From positions 1 to 64,000 of the forward strand of contig JACCRF010000034.1 in the NCBI GenBank assembly GCA_013813715.1: a stretch of 64,000 bases of DNA, given 5' to 3'. Below are positions 1 through 11,557 of the stretch, one piece after another. Made by a program: the position numbers and the translations under genes. The first letter of the stretch is position 1. Each line of letters starts with the position of its first letter. The DNA is from Gemmatimonadaceae bacterium (GTDB taxonomy: Bacteria > Gemmatimonadota > Gemmatimonadetes > Gemmatimonadales > Gemmatimonadaceae). Under the pieces are notes generated by a model that ran no database searches, was not told the DNA's origin, and saw only the letters and a list, made by a program, of their open reading frames with translations.

Positions 1-447
1 GGAAACCTCAAGAACTGGTGGAGTGCGGAAGATCTCGCGGCGTTCAAGCAGCGTACGATGCTCGTCCGGAATCAGTACGGTGAGTACAAGGTCCTCGACA
101 GCGTGCTGGTGAATGGAGAGCTGACGCTCGGGGAGAACATCGCCGACATCGGCGGGCTCTCGGTAGCGTACGCTGCGCTCCAGAAGGCGCTTGCGGGAAA
201 GCCGAGGCCGCCGCTGATCGACGGGTTTACGCCGGAGCAGCGATTCTTCCTCGCGTGGGCGCAAATCTGGCGGCAAAATATCACCGAGCCTGCGCAGCGC
301 CAGCGAATCATCACCGATTCGCACGCGCCGGGCAGGTGGCGAACGAACGGGCCCGTCTCGAACATGCCGGAATTCGCGCAGGCTTTCGGCTGCAAGCCCG
401 GCGATCCGATGGTCCGCTCGGATGCCGTCCGGGCGTCCATCTGGTGA
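1..447 (+). CDS. M13 family zinc metallopeptidase, C-terminal part
   Basis: The reading frame is open from base 1, so the gene begins upstream of the window; 148 residues are visible. The segment GENIADIGG (about visible residues 44-52) is the M13 (neprilysin/PepO) signature that supplies the third zinc ligand (Glu) and the nearby Asp; the first HExxH motif lies outside. The following residues, including FFLAWAQIWR and the GDPMVR segment near the end, are also typical of the M13 C-terminus. The family consists of secreted or periplasmic oligopeptidases. The export signal cannot be seen here. The closing residues are ASIW rather than the CxVW-type end of many members. Confidence 0.93.
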   Translation, partial: GNLKNWWSAEDLAAFKQRTMLVRNQYGEYKVLDSVLVNGELTLGENIADIGGLSVAYAALQKALAGKPRPPLIDGFTPEQRFFLAWAQIWRQNITEPAQRQRIITDSHAPGRWRTNGPVSNMPEFAQAFGCKPGDPMVRSDAVRASIW

Positions 448-509
448 CACTCGACGGCCTTCACGCCTGTGGCGTCCGCGGTAACGCGGGCGCCACGGCG
501 GAATGACAC

Positions 510-917
510 ATGGCGTCCGCTGCGTTCTACCACAGGGAATCCTTCGGGATTCGCGTCACGGTGAGGCCGATGTACCTCCGCGACCAATCGGAGCCGTCGG
601 CTCGCCATTACGTCTTTGCGTATTTCGTGAGGATCGAGAATGTGGGCGGAGTGGCCGCACGCCTTGTCTCGCGGCGGTGGCTGATTCACGACGCGTCCGG
701 CGAAGATACGGAGGTGAAGGGGGAAGGTGTCGTTGGCGAGCAACCGCTGATCGGACCGGGCCGGGTGCACGAATACCAGAGTTTCTGCATTCTGCAGTCG
801 GGGGAAGGATACATGGAGGGTCACTACAATTTTGTCGCCTCCGATTCGACTTCGTTCAGGGCCGAGATTCCGAGATTCATTCTCAGCGCGAGTGCTTCGA
901 CCAGCCTCCCATCGTGA
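510..917 (+). CDS. apaG: ApaG domain protein
   Basis: A 135-residue protein that is nearly all ApaG domain, a fibronectin-III-like beta sandwich of about 125 residues. Recognisable segments are FAYFVRIENVG, the SRRWLIHDASG strand-turn, GVVGEQPLIGPG, and YMEGHYNFV, which match the conserved core of the family. ApaG was linked genetically to Co2+/Mg2+ resistance in enterobacteria; its biochemical role is unsettled. It stands alone between the M13 peptidase and the cyclase-family gene, about 60 bases after the former. The start at ATG 510 leaves only a short N-terminal tail before the domain. Confidence 0.9.
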   Translation: MASAAFYHRESFGIRVTVRPMYLRDQSEPSARHYVFAYFVRIENVGGVAARLVSRRWLIHDASGEDTEVKGEGVVGEQPLIGPGRVHEYQSFCILQSGEGYMEGHYNFVASDSTSFRAEIPRFILSASASTSLPS

Positions 918-1011
918 TTTGCCGCGAGGGTCTGCCGATTCACCGGCTCATGGCGGGGCCGCGATTATCGCGGGTCGACGTACATGTGAAGAGGCACAGA
1001 GGAACGCAGGA

Positions 1012-1635
1012 ATGATTTACGACATCTCCGTGCCGGTACGCACTGGCGGCCTAGTGTATCCGGGAAACCCCGAGATCAGCATCGAGCCCCAGCAATCGAT
1101 ATCCAAAGGCGCGGGCGCAAATGTATCGTCGGTGAGTTTCGGATCGCACACCGGGACACATGTTGACGCCGCGAAGCATTTCTTCGACGACGGCCAGACT
1201 GTGGACGAGATGCGGCTCGACAAGCTGATCGGGCCCGCGCTGCTGATCGCGTTCGCGGACGATGTCATGTCGGTGGGCGCCGGTGAGCTGAGCGAGCACG
1301 ATCTCGCAGAGCACACGCGAGTGTTGCTCAAGACCAGAAACTCGGCTCTTCTCTCGCAGTCGGAGTTTGTCAGGGACTACACGTTCCTCGCGCCTGACGG
1401 CGCGGAGTATCTGATATCGCGGGGCGTCGAGCTCGTCGGCGTGGACTACCTCTCGATCGAACAGTTTCACTCCGGACATCATCGCACCCACCGTACGCTG
1501 CTCGAGCGCGACGTGGTCATCGTAGAGGGGCTCGATCTCAGCGCTCCGCCGCCCGGAGTCTACGAGCTGGTGTGTCTTCCATTGCGGCTCGAGGGTCTCG
1601 ACGGGGCGCCCGCCCGTGCCGTGCTCATCGGCTGA
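1012..1635 (+). CDS. Cyclase-family metal-dependent hydrolase (kynurenine formamidase-like)
   Basis: The 207-residue product carries the metal-binding HxGTHxD signature (His46, His50, Asp52) followed by a downstream AKHF, as in the cyclase/KynB family (PF04199). The family hydrolyses N-formylkynurenine or related amides, or acts on isatin or other cyclic substrates, so the substrate is open. No other tryptophan-degradation gene is near. I chose ATG 1012 because it follows an AGGA-type ribosome site, the protein then begins MIYDISVPV as in homologues, and the longer frame upstream only overlaps apaG. The next gene starts 3 bases after the stop, so the two are probably co-transcribed. Confidence 0.85.
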   Translation: MIYDISVPVRTGGLVYPGNPEISIEPQQSISKGAGANVSSVSFGSHTGTHVDAAKHFFDDGQTVDEMRLDKLIGPALLIAFADDVMSVGAGELSEHDLAEHTRVLLKTRNSALLSQSEFVRDYTFLAPDGAEYLISRGVELVGVDYLSIEQFHSGHHRTHRTLLERDVVIVEGLDLSAPPPGVYELVCLPLRLEGLDGAPARAVLIG

Positions 1636-1638
1636 CCG

Positions 1639-2262
1639 GTGGACATCACACATGTCTTCTTCGACATCGGTGGCGTGCTGGGCACCAATGGATGGGACCG
1701 CGAGCAGCGCGCGCGGGCCATCGAGCGCTTCGGCCTCGACAAGTCGGACTTCCAGTACCGGCACGAGACCACGGTTGGCGCACTGGAAGAGGGTCGCATC
1801 ACGCTCGACGAGTATCTTGATCTCACGGTCTTCTGCTCACCACGGGAGTTTTCCCGCGACGACTTCCGCAACTTCATGTTCGCCCAGAGCCACGCCGATT
1901 CTGAAGCCATAACAATCGCAAGGGCCGTCGCCGAACTCGGCCGCTACAGGATGATGACGCTCAACAACGAATCGGCCGAGCTCAACGCCCACCGCATCGC
2001 CGTGTTCGGGCTCGGCGACATGTTCGACGCCTTCCTGTCGTCGTGCTGGCTCCGCGTCAGCAAGCCGACGCGGATGTTCTACGACCTCGCGCTTTCTATC
2101 GCGCACGCAAACCCGTCCGCTTCGCTTTTCATCGACGACCGCGAGCAGAACCTCACGCCGGCGAAAGCACTGGGGATGCAGGTGATCCACTTCACGTCGG
2201 CGGATCTCTTACGCGGCCAGCTCGCGGCGGCAGGAATCAAACTCAACAGCGAGGGTACGTAA
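1639..2262 (+). CDS. HAD superfamily hydrolase (subfamily IA-like)
   Basis: A GTG-started protein of 207 residues. Motif I is FFDIGGVLG near the N-terminus, with the nucleophile Asp but Gly in place of the usual second Asp, a common variant in this subfamily. Motif III (SKPTRMFY) and motif IV (FIDDREQN) follow in order, and a helical cap sits between. This supports a phosphatase or phosphotransfer role on a small metabolite. It lies 3 bases upstream of gnd and in one run with zwf, so a sugar-phosphate substrate is possible, but nothing in the sequence fixes it. Confidence 0.85.
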   Translation: MDITHVFFDIGGVLGTNGWDREQRARAIERFGLDKSDFQYRHETTVGALEEGRITLDEYLDLTVFCSPREFSRDDFRNFMFAQSHADSEAITIARAVAELGRYRMMTLNNESAELNAHRIAVFGLGDMFDAFLSSCWLRVSKPTRMFYDLALSIAHANPSASLFIDDREQNLTPAKALGMQVIHFTSADLLRGQLAAAGIKLNSEGT

Positions 2263-2265
2263 CAG

Positions 2266-3165
2266 ATGCAACTCGCGATGATCGGTCTTGGAAAGATGGG
2301 CGGCAACATGTCCGAACGGCTGCTGCGCGGCGGCCACGAGCTTTTCGTCTTCGACCGTGCGCCCGACAAAGTCGCGCAGTATGTCGCGCTGGGCGCCACG
2401 GGAGCGGGCGATGCACCAGGGGTCGTCGCAAAGCTTACGGCGCCGCGTGTGGTCTGGATCATGGTTCCCGCGGGGAAGCCGGTCGACGACTCGATCGCCC
2501 AGCTCCTTCCCGGGATGAGCAGGGGGGACGTCATTATAGATGGCGGAAACTCCAACTTTCACGACACCATCCGCCGCGGCGCGGAGCTGCGTGAGAAGGG
2601 AATCGAGCTCGTCGACTCCGGAACGAGCGGTGGCATCTGGGGCCTGGAGAACGGGTACTGCCTTATGATCGGCGGATCGCCCGATGCGTTCGCGCTCTGC
2701 GAGCCGATCTTCACCACCCTCGCCCCGCCCGGCGGCTTTGCGCACATGGGCCCCACCGGCGCCGGGCACTACGTAAAAATGATTCACAACGGGATCGAGT
2801 ACGGGGTGCTTCAGGCATACGCGGAGGGCTATGAGATCCTGCACTCGTCGAAGGACTTCGATCTCGACTTGCACCGGATTGCGGCGGTCTGGAATCGGGG
2901 CAGCGTCGTGCGATCGTGGATCAACGAGCTCGCCGAGCGCGCCCTGGCAAAGGACGCGAATCTCGAGGGCCTCAAGGGATACGTCGAAGATTCAGGAGAG
3001 GGCAGGTGGACCGTACAGGAGGCAATCGACCTCGACGTGCCCGCACCGGTGATCACGCTGTCGCTGCTGGCGCGGCTCCGCTCGCGGCAGTCCGATTCAT
3101 TTTCCGCAAAGGTGATCGCCGCGCTTCGAAACGAGTTCGGCGGGCACGCCGTGAAGAAAACGTAG
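2266..3165 (+). CDS. gnd: 6-phosphogluconate dehydrogenase, decarboxylating (short, GndA/YqeC type)
   Basis: At 299 residues this is the short form of the enzyme, not the roughly 470-residue E. coli form. It oxidises and decarboxylates 6-phosphogluconate to ribulose 5-phosphate. Visible are the N-terminal nucleotide-binding GLGKMGGNM, the substrate segment [10 protein letters not shown], and the catalytic [15 protein letters not shown], which contains the Lys and the Asn next to it. Short forms often prefer NAD; whether this one does cannot be read with certainty. It ends 4 bases before zwf, giving two steps of the oxidative pentose phosphate pathway side by side. No lactonase gene is seen. 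Confidence 0.93.
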   Translation: MQLAMIGLGKMGGNMSERLLRGGHELFVFDRAPDKVAQYVALGATGAGDAPGVVAKLTAPRVVWIMVPAGKPVDDSIAQLLPGMSRGDVIIDGGNSNFHDTIRRGAELREKGIELVDSGTSGGIWGLENGYCLMIGGSPDAFALCEPIFTTLAPPGGFAHMGPTGAGHYVKMIHNGIEYGVLQAYAEGYEILHSSKDFDLDLHRIAAVWNRGSVVRSWINELAERALAKDANLEGLKGYVEDSGEGRWTVQEAIDLDVPAPVITLSLLARLRSRQSDSFSAKVIAALRNEFGGHAVKKT

Positions 3166-3169
3166 CCAA

Positions 3170-4744
3170 GTGACGATACCGCACGTTGCTGCTCTGCCGT
3201 CGGCGGTCATGAGAGGCACCCATCACGGCGGCCGCACCGAGCCGTGCACCGCCGTGATTCTGGGGGCGGGCGGCGATCTCATGCGGCGCAAGCTGATGCC
3301 AGCGCTATACTCGCTTGGCGAACACAACCTGCTGCCTGACGGATTCGCGCTCGTCGGCGTTGGGCGGGAGCCGATGGAGCACGGGGCGTTCGCCAACCTC
3401 ATGCGAAGGGCGCTCAACGAGTCCGACGAGTTGCGCGGCGTGAACGAAGAGACGTGGCAGTGGATGTGCAAGCGCATCCGCTACGCGCACGGCGATCTCA
3501 CGAGTGGTGGTGCGTATCAGTCGCTGCGCGGATGCCTCGAGGATATCGAGACCGGGCTTGGCGAGCGTGAGCGGAATCGTCTCTTCTACCTCGCCGTGCC
3601 GCCCAGCGTGTTTGAGCCGACGCTCGAGCATCTGTCAGCGAGCGGGCTGGCGCCGCGGATCGCCGATGCAGCTGAGCGGCCATGGGTCCGGGTGGTCATC
3701 GAGAAGCCATTCGGACGGGATTTGGCATCGGCCCAGGCTCTGAACTGCGTCGTGCTCGAGCGTTACGCCGAGCATCAGGTGTACCGCATCGACCATTACC
3801 TGGGTAAGGAAAGCGTTCAGAACCTCCTCGTATTTCGGTTCGCCAACCCGTTGTTCGAACCGCTCTGGAACCGTCAGTACATCAAGCAGGTGCAGATCAC
3901 GGTCGCGGAATCCGTGGGCGTCGAGTCGCGGGGCAAGTATTATGAGGAAGCGGGCGTGGTGAGGGACATGTTTCAGAACCACCTGCTCCAGCTTTTGACA
4001 CTGGCCGCGATGGAGCCGCCAATCGCGTTCCGAGCGGACGACGTTCGCGACGAGAAAGTGAAAGTGCTTCGCTCGCTGAGGCCGCTGCTCGGCGACGGCG
4101 TGCCACCGGCCGTTCTGGCTCAGTACGCCCCGGCCGATGTGGACGGCGAGAGCGTGCCGGGATATCGCCAGGAGAAGGACGTCGCCGCGGATTCGCGGAC
4201 TCCTACGTTCGCGGCGATCCGGTTTGCAATAGACAACTGGCGCTGGAAGCACGTGCCGTTCTATCTGCGGTCCGGAAAGAGACTCAAGGAGCGGATGTCG
4301 GAAATCGCCATTCAGTTCCGGTCGCCGCCGGTGTTGATGTTCGGACAGCGCGAACTCGAGGCGAACTATCCGAGCGTGCTGGTGATGCGCCTTCAGCCGG
4401 ACGAGGGAATCGCGCTCCGGTTCCAGGTCAAGACGCCAGGGGTGCCCAATCAGCTCACGCCCGAATTCGAGATCTCGCCGGTGGAGATGGATTTCTCCTA
4501 CAAGGAGGCCTTCGGGGAAGCGACACCGCCGGCGTACCAGACCTTGTTGCTCGACTGTATGCTGGGCGATGCGACGCTCTTCACGCGGAGCGACGAGGTC
4601 GAGGCGGCATGGCAGGTGATTGACCCTCTCCTTAGGAAGTGGGAAGAGCATCCCCCGTCGCGAATTCCATCGTATTCATCGGGGTCGTGGGGGCCTGCCG
4701 AGGCCGATGAGCTACTGGCTGGAGCAGGGAGCTCGTGGAGGTAG
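3170..4744 (+). CDS. zwf: Glucose-6-phosphate 1-dehydrogenase
   Basis: A 524-residue protein from a GTG start. It oxidises glucose 6-phosphate to the lactone and feeds gnd just upstream. The active-site block RIDHYLGKE is at about residues 206-214, with the catalytic His at 209; the EKPFG element precedes it. The N-terminal cofactor loop reads [11 protein letters not shown] instead of the common GASGDLAKRKL, so the usual Ser is Gly. The protein has a roughly 20-residue lead before that loop. The stop overlaps the start of the transglycosylase gene by 10 bases. Product and frame are secure. Confidence 0.95.
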   Translation: MTIPHVAALPSAVMRGTHHGGRTEPCTAVILGAGGDLMRRKLMPALYSLGEHNLLPDGFALVGVGREPMEHGAFANLMRRALNESDELRGVNEETWQWMCKRIRYAHGDLTSGGAYQSLRGCLEDIETGLGERERNRLFYLAVPPSVFEPTLEHLSASGLAPRIADAAERPWVRVVIEKPFGRDLASAQALNCVVLERYAEHQVYRIDHYLGKESVQNLLVFRFANPLFEPLWNRQYIKQVQITVAESVGVESRGKYYEEAGVVRDMFQNHLLQLLTLAAMEPPIAFRADDVRDEKVKVLRSLRPLLGDGVPPAVLAQYAPADVDGESVPGYRQEKDVAADSRTPTFAAIRFAIDNWRWKHVPFYLRSGKRLKERMSEIAIQFRSPPVLMFGQRELEANYPSVLVMRLQPDEGIALRFQVKTPGVPNQLTPEFEISPVEMDFSYKEAFGEATPPAYQTLLLDCMLGDATLFTRSDEVEAAWQVIDPLLRKWEEHPPSRIPSYSSGSWGPAEADELLAGAGSSWR

Positions 4745-6759
4745 GGACGGCTGCGCGCGCCGTTGCCGTAGTGCTGATTTCGACAGCCTGCTCAGACGGA
4801 ACCAGCGCAGGACTCGACGGCGCGCAACGCCTGTCGGCACAGTACCGTGACACGACGGAGGTCGCCGCGTCACTCGCTGCGGAGAAACAGATCGTTCTCC
4901 GCGCCCGTGCGTTCGACCGCGCAGACCAGCTCGACAGCGCGCGAATTCTCTACGAGGAGGCGGCCAGGCGGGTTCCATTTGTCGGCGACTGGCTGTACCT
5001 GCGAGCCGCTGGTGTCTCGCGAAGCGAATCGAATCGCGAGCGGTACTTCGACAAGCTCGACCTGAAAGTTGCGCTCGACCGCCGAGCGACTACGACCGCA
5101 ATCGCGATGGAGCGGGCGGGAGATGTTGACGGGGCAATCGCCGCCTACACGGAGGCCGGAGACAAGCTTTCCGCGCTTCGGATGCGGATGGCCCGGCCCG
5201 ACGACTCAGCGCGCGTGAGGGTCGCACGGCGCGAGCTCGTTCAGTATCTCTCGGGCAATCCCGGGCGAGAGAATCTCCGTGAAGCTGTCGCTCTATTCGA
5301 CAAGCTGTTCGTGGCGCCCGAGGCAGCCGAGCATTTAGCACTGGCCCGTGCCGCATTTTCTGCCGGACTCGCGAGCCGAGCCCTGACCGGATACTCGAGC
5401 GCGTTCGCCGCCAGTCTGGGAACCGGCCGCGATCGCTTCGATGCCGCGACGATGCTTGCGCGCCTGAACCGCGACGCCGACGCGGCGGCCGCATTTTCTC
5501 GCGTCACGTCGCCCGAGACGCTCGCCGCGGCGGCACGTTACCAGGGAGTTCGTGCGCTGCTGGCGATGGGACGGCGGGAGGAGGGGCGGCGAGCGCTTCG
5601 ACAGCTCACGACCGACTTTCCGCGCGACTCGAGCGCGGCGTCGGCTTTGCTTTTGCTCTCCGACCTGGCCACCGATGATCTCCGCGACGCCGACGCGCGC
5701 ACGACGCTCCTCACGATCGTCGACCGGTTTCCCCGCGCGCGCCATGCGCCGGTGGCGCTGTTCCGTGCCGGCTTGATTGCGTATGTCCAGGGTAACTATC
5801 GCGCCGCCGCGGCGGAGCTCGATTCAGTGGTGCGATTGTATCCGCGCAGCGACGAAGTGCTGGCCGCGGGCTACTGGAGCGGACGAGCCTGGAAACAGCG
5901 CGGAGACAGCGGCGCTGCCAACGCCCGCTGGCGGGCCGTGCTCGCCCGCGAAGGCGGATCGTACTACTCGGTGCAAAGTGCGAAGCGGCTCGGCGTGCCG
6001 CTGTTCAAGGATGCCCGCCGCACGAACAGCTATCCGTCATCCGCCCAAGTCGACGCGTCAATCCGGCGCATCGTGATCCTTCGCAATTTCGGGATGGATA
6101 CTGAAGCGAAGTTCGAGTACGACCGGCTCTTTCGTGACGCGGCGCTGACGCCCGAGCGGCTCGTTGCGACAGCGCACGCCCTCTCGGGAACCGACCAGGC
6201 CTCGCGGGCAATCGCGCTCGGCAGGCGGGCGGTCAACGAACTGGGGCCGACGGCGCAGAACTATCGCCTCATGTACCCGGTTGTCGAACGCAAGACGCTC
6301 ATCCAGGCGTCGCGCGCGAACGGACTCGATCCCGTTCTCGTAGCGGCGCTCATCAGACAGGAATCCAGCTTCAATCCGCTGGCGACTTCGCCCGTTGGCG
6401 CTCGGGGTCTCATGCAGCTCATGCCCGATGTCGGGCGTTCACTCGCGCGGTCGCGGAAGATTGCCGGCTATACCGACGAGAGTCTGTACGACGCGTCGGT
6501 CAACATCAGGCTGGGCACCCAGCATCTGTCGGGATTGCTTCGGCGAACGGCGCAGGTCGAGCGAGTGCTCGCCGCCTACAACGCTGGCGAGTCACGGGTG
6601 AGTCGATGGATTCGGAAGGCGGGGGCGGGAGACCCCGAGCTGTTTACCGAGCGGATCCCATTCGTTGAAACGCGAGATTACGTGCGGAGCGTTGTGCGCA
6701 ATCGGGCGATATACGGCCTTCTATACGACTGGGGGCCGCGAGGGTCGACGGGTCGCTGA
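4735..6759 (+). CDS. Lytic transglycosylase with TPR-like superhelix (Slt70-like)
   Basis: The 674-residue product begins with a short hydrophobic segment ending in a possible lipobox (ISTAC), so it is likely a periplasmic lipoprotein. Residues of about 40-500 are a long run of TPR-like helical repeats. The C-terminal SLT domain has the catalytic Glu at about residue 543 in IRQESSFNP, then [10 protein letters not shown] and the [10 protein letters not shown] segment, the hallmarks of GH23 transglycosylases that cleave peptidoglycan to 1,6-anhydro-muropeptides. Order and size match Slt70. The GTG start overlaps the end of zwf; a later start would remove the signal. Confidence 0.9.
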   Translation: MEVGTAARAVAVVLISTACSDGTSAGLDGAQRLSAQYRDTTEVAASLAAEKQIVLRARAFDRADQLDSARILYEEAARRVPFVGDWLYLRAAGVSRSESNRERYFDKLDLKVALDRRATTTAIAMERAGDVDGAIAAYTEAGDKLSALRMRMARPDDSARVRVARRELVQYLSGNPGRENLREAVALFDKLFVAPEAAEHLALARAAFSAGLASRALTGYSSAFAASLGTGRDRFDAATMLARLNRDADAAAAFSRVTSPETLAAAARYQGVRALLAMGRREEGRRALRQLTTDFPRDSSAASALLLLSDLATDDLRDADARTTLLTIVDRFPRARHAPVALFRAGLIAYVQGNYRAAAAELDSVVRLYPRSDEVLAAGYWSGRAWKQRGDSGAANARWRAVLAREGGSYYSVQSAKRLGVPLFKDARRTNSYPSSAQVDASIRRIVILRNFGMDTEAKFEYDRLFRDAALTPERLVATAHALSGTDQASRAIALGRRAVNELGPTAQNYRLMYPVVERKTLIQASRANGLDPVLVAALIRQESSFNPLATSPVGARGLMQLMPDVGRSLARSRKIAGYTDESLYDASVNIRLGTQHLSGLLRRTAQVERVLAAYNAGESRVSRWIRKAGAGDPELFTERIPFVETRDYVRSVVRNRAIYGLLYDWGPRGSTGR

Positions 6760-6777
6760 GCAGTCGTGCACGGGAAA

Positions 6778-6841
6778 AGCACACGCCCGCAGCGGGAGCC
6801 TTCTAGCTCAGGCTGCAAGGCTCCTGCTACAGGCGTGTGCT
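6778..6841. terminator. Large hairpin between convergent genes
   Basis: A 10-base outer arm at 6778-6787 pairs perfectly with 6832-6841, and an inner arm at 6792-6802 pairs with 6817-6827 with one G-T wobble. It lies just after the transglycosylase stop and covers the end of the small minus-strand gene, so it could end transcription from both sides. On the plus strand it is followed by a short T-rich stretch (CTTTTCT). Confidence 0.55.
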
Positions 6842-7015
6842 CTCGCTTTTCTCCCGCTTTCTCAATTGAAGCTTGTCGAGCAGCCACGTACCCGGAATGA
6901 TGAACAGCGGGGTGAGGAAAATCCCCAGCAGCGTATTCAGCCAGATGAGCGCCAGGTAGAAGCCGATGAGTCCGAGAGAGACCCACAGCGTGCCCAGCGG
7001 TCCGTGTGTTTCCAT
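6827..7015 (-). CDS. Small two-helix membrane protein, unknown function
   Basis: A 62-residue protein with a GGAG ribosome site 8 bases before its ATG. Two hydrophobic stretches (about residues 9-27 and 29-45) are joined by a very short turn, followed by a charged tail (LRKREKSE), which predicts a helical hairpin with the tail inside the cell. I do not recognise a family. It is divergent from tilS with about 40 bases between the two starts, and convergent with the transglycosylase. The good ribosome site and hydrophobic pattern argue that it is real despite its size. Confidence 0.6.
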   Translation of the reverse strand: METHGPLGTLWVSLGLIGFYLALIWLNTLLGIFLTPLFIIPGTWLLDKLQLRKREKSESTRL

Positions 7016-7054
7016 GCGTTACTCCGAGGCGGCAGTGGTTTAGATTAAGATACC

Positions 7055-8077
7055 ATGCCGATCCGCCGTGATGAAGGAGCGCCGCTGGTCGCGGAGGTCG
7101 CTTCGGCCGTGCGGCGCTGCGACCGCCTCGTCGTGGCCGTGTCGGGCGGAATCGATTCGATGGTATTGCTCGACATTGTCGCAGCCATTGCCTCCGCGAA
7201 ACGTCCTCCTCTGCTCGTGGCGACGTTCGACCATGGCACCGGCCCTCACTCGGCGCGTGCGGCAAACCTGGTGCAGCAAACCGCGGCACGTTTTGGCCTG
7301 GACTCTGTCGTTGGGCAATCGACCCGCCGTGGCGCTCGCGAAAGCGAATGGCGTGTAGAGAGGTGGGCCTTTCTCAGGGCGACCGCGCGAGCATTCGGCG
7401 GGTTCGTCGCCACTGCGCATACCCTCGATGATCACATCGAGACTGTCTTCATGCGCATCCTCCGCGAAGCCGGCCCACGCGGGCTCGCCGGCCTGCTCGC
7501 CGAGTCGGATGTAATCCGTCCGTTCGTCGGCACGAGACGCGCGCAGATTCAACAGTATGCGGACGCTAACGGCGTGCGTGTCGTCGAGGATCCCTCGAAC
7601 GACTCGAGAGAGCACCTCAGAAATCGTGTGCGTCTCGATCTGCTGCCGGCCATCACGCGCGTCCGAAGGTCATTTCCGGATGAGCTGCTGAATCTCTCCC
7701 GAACGGCCGCCGATTGGCGTGTCGGAATGCATGCCGCGGCGGATGCCGTAATGACAATTCCTGGGGGAGACGGCTCACTTCGTATTGCAAGGTCTGCCCT
7801 TGCCGGATATGATGCGGAGTCCCTGCGTTCCCTCTGGCCCGCGATCGCCGCACGGGCTCATGTCGTAATGGATCGTCGCGGAACTCACCGCCTCGCTGAG
7901 TTTACAATCAAGGGTCACACTGGTGGGTCGATTCAGCTCTCGGGAGGTATCGAAGTCCGGATGTTCCGCGATCACCTGCTGCTCAGAAAATGGGACGCCA
8001 GTCGCGTCGAGGTTGCCCGAAACGCCAGGATGCGCCTCGGCGGGCATCGCGAACCCGCGAGCGCGGGGCACGCGTGA
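7055..8077 (+). CDS. tilS: tRNA(Ile)-lysidine synthase
   Basis: A 340-residue protein with the PP-loop ATP-binding motif SGGIDS at residues 30-35 and the downstream TAHTLDDHIETVFMR block typical of TilS, then EDPSNDS and NRVRLDLLP. It modifies the wobble C34 of the AUA-decoding tRNA-Ile to lysidine, an essential step. It has the core and part of a C-terminal region but is shorter than the 430-residue E. coli enzyme. The stop overlaps the GTG of hpt, a pairing seen in many bacteria. Confidence 0.93.
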   Translation: MPIRRDEGAPLVAEVASAVRRCDRLVVAVSGGIDSMVLLDIVAAIASAKRPPLLVATFDHGTGPHSARAANLVQQTAARFGLDSVVGQSTRRGARESEWRVERWAFLRATARAFGGFVATAHTLDDHIETVFMRILREAGPRGLAGLLAESDVIRPFVGTRRAQIQQYADANGVRVVEDPSNDSREHLRNRVRLDLLPAITRVRRSFPDELLNLSRTAADWRVGMHAAADAVMTIPGGDGSLRIARSALAGYDAESLRSLWPAIAARAHVVMDRRGTHRLAEFTIKGHTGGSIQLSGGIEVRMFRDHLLLRKWDASRVEVARNARMRLGGHREPASAGHA

Positions 8078-8627
8078 CTGCCACCACGTCGGCCGATCCG
8101 CGGCTCTCGGGCCGGGCGCTGCGCAGAGTTGCGTTCGATGAAGAGACGATCGCGAGCCGAGTGGCCGAGCTGGGCGCCGAGATCACGAATGCATATCCGG
8201 ACGGCGAGCTGCTCGTCCTTGGATTACTGAAGGGAAGCTTCATTTTTCTGAGTGACCTCGTTCGCCACATCGTGCGTCCGATCCAGGTGGACTTTCTGGT
8301 TGCCGCGAGCTACGGAGACGCGACGGTCTCGAGCGGCACGGTGCGGCTCCTCTATGACCCGGAGACGACTCTGGAAGGAAAGCACATCCTGCTGGTAGAG
8401 GACATCGTTGATTCGGGGCGCACTCTCAACCGCCTGATGACCGTGCTCGAGGAGCGTGCTCCGCGCTCGCTCGAAATTTGCGCATTGCTCCACAAGCGAA
8501 TCGCGATCGAGCTGAATCACGACCCGAAATTCGTCGGATTCGATGCACCCCATGAGTTCCTTGTGGGGTATGGATTGGATCACGCGGAAAACTTCCGCCA
8601 CCTGCCTTACATAGCGAGTCTGCAGTA

Positions 8628-8628
<1 letters not shown>
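8074..8628 (+). CDS. hpt: Hypoxanthine phosphoribosyltransferase
   Basis: The 184-residue product has the PRPP-binding loop EDIVDSGRTL starting near residue 109, preceded by LVLGLLKGSFIFLSDL and followed by VGFDAPHEFLVGYGLD, the standard HPRT order. It salvages hypoxanthine and guanine to IMP and GMP. The GTG at 8074 overlaps the tilS stop by 4 bases and gives a normal length; an in-frame ATG further upstream would put 28 extra arginine-rich residues inside tilS and is less likely. The stop overlaps the ftsH start (TAATG). Confidence 0.93.
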
Positions 8629-10606
<1,978 letters not shown>

Positions 10607-10610
<4 letters not shown>

Positions 10611-11557
10611 CGCCCGACCGTGAGCCGTTCCCCGCCGCACCTCACCGTGTCTGGCGGGCCGGCTCGCGCGAGATGCTGCTCGACCACCCGATCATAGTGG
10701 GAATCCTCAACGTTACCCCAGACAGCTTCAGCGACGGGGGTAACTTTTTTTCGGTCGATGCTGCGTTGCTTCAGGCCGAGCGGCTGATCGATGGCGGCGC
10801 CGACATCCTGGACGTCGGTGGTGAGTCGACGCGGCCAGGCGCCGTTCCCGTGCAGGCCGCAGATGAGTCGACTCGCGTTGTGCCGGTGATTTCAGCGATT
10901 CGTGATCGCTGGCCGTCGCTTCCGATTTCGATCGACACGGTAAAGTCGGATGTCGCGGCGGCGGCACTCGAGGCAGGCGCCGACATCATCAACGACGTGT
11001 CGGCAATGCGCCTCGATCCCGGGATGCCCGGGCTGGCCGCGCGGTCGAATTGCGGAGTGATCCTGATGCATTCGCGTGGTGGCGTGTCGAACATGGCGAC
11101 CTATGAGTACGCGCAATATGACGACGTCGCTTCCGATGTACTGGCCGAGCTCGCATCACAACTGCTGCTCGCGGAAGAGGCGGGTGTCGACAGGAATGCC
11201 GTTGTCTTCGACCCTGGCTTCGGGTTCGCGAAGCGAAGTGAGCATTCAATGGCGCTGCTGCGCGAGCTGCGGCGCTTCGTCGCCTACGACGTTCCAGTGA
11301 TGGTGGGAGTTTCGCGGAAGCGGTTTGTTGCGGAGGCCATGGAAGGGGGAGAGCGCAGCAGGCTCAGAGACAACCGAAAGCTCGCGGGCGATTCTGAGAG
11401 AAGCGCGGCGTGGCTATTCGAAGACAAGGATGCCGCGACTGCTGCGGTCAACGTCATGGCGCTGGAGCGCGGCGCGATGCTCTTTCGGGTGCACGATGTG
11501 CGGATCAACCGACGGGCGCTCGACGCCGCGTGGTCGATTCTCACCTCAGCGCGGTGA
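10607..11557 (+). CDS. folP: Dihydropteroate synthase
   Basis: A 316-residue TIM-barrel enzyme that joins p-aminobenzoate to the pterin diphosphate in folate synthesis. The signature ILNVTPDSFSDGG appears near residues 31-43, followed by GADILDVGGESTRPGA, SIDTVKSDV, and VMVGVSRKRF. These are the pterin- and pABA-binding loops in normal order. The first 25 or so residues before the core are an extension. The GTG start overlaps the ftsH stop (GTGA), and the stop overlaps the next gene's start, so the five genes from tilS appear to be read as one unit. Confidence 0.95.

Noticed and set aside
3635-4651. Minus-strand frame of 338 residues opposite zwf
   Set aside because: It is antisense to a well-conserved enzyme and has the His/Arg/Leu-rich make-up typical of shadow frames in GC-rich DNA.
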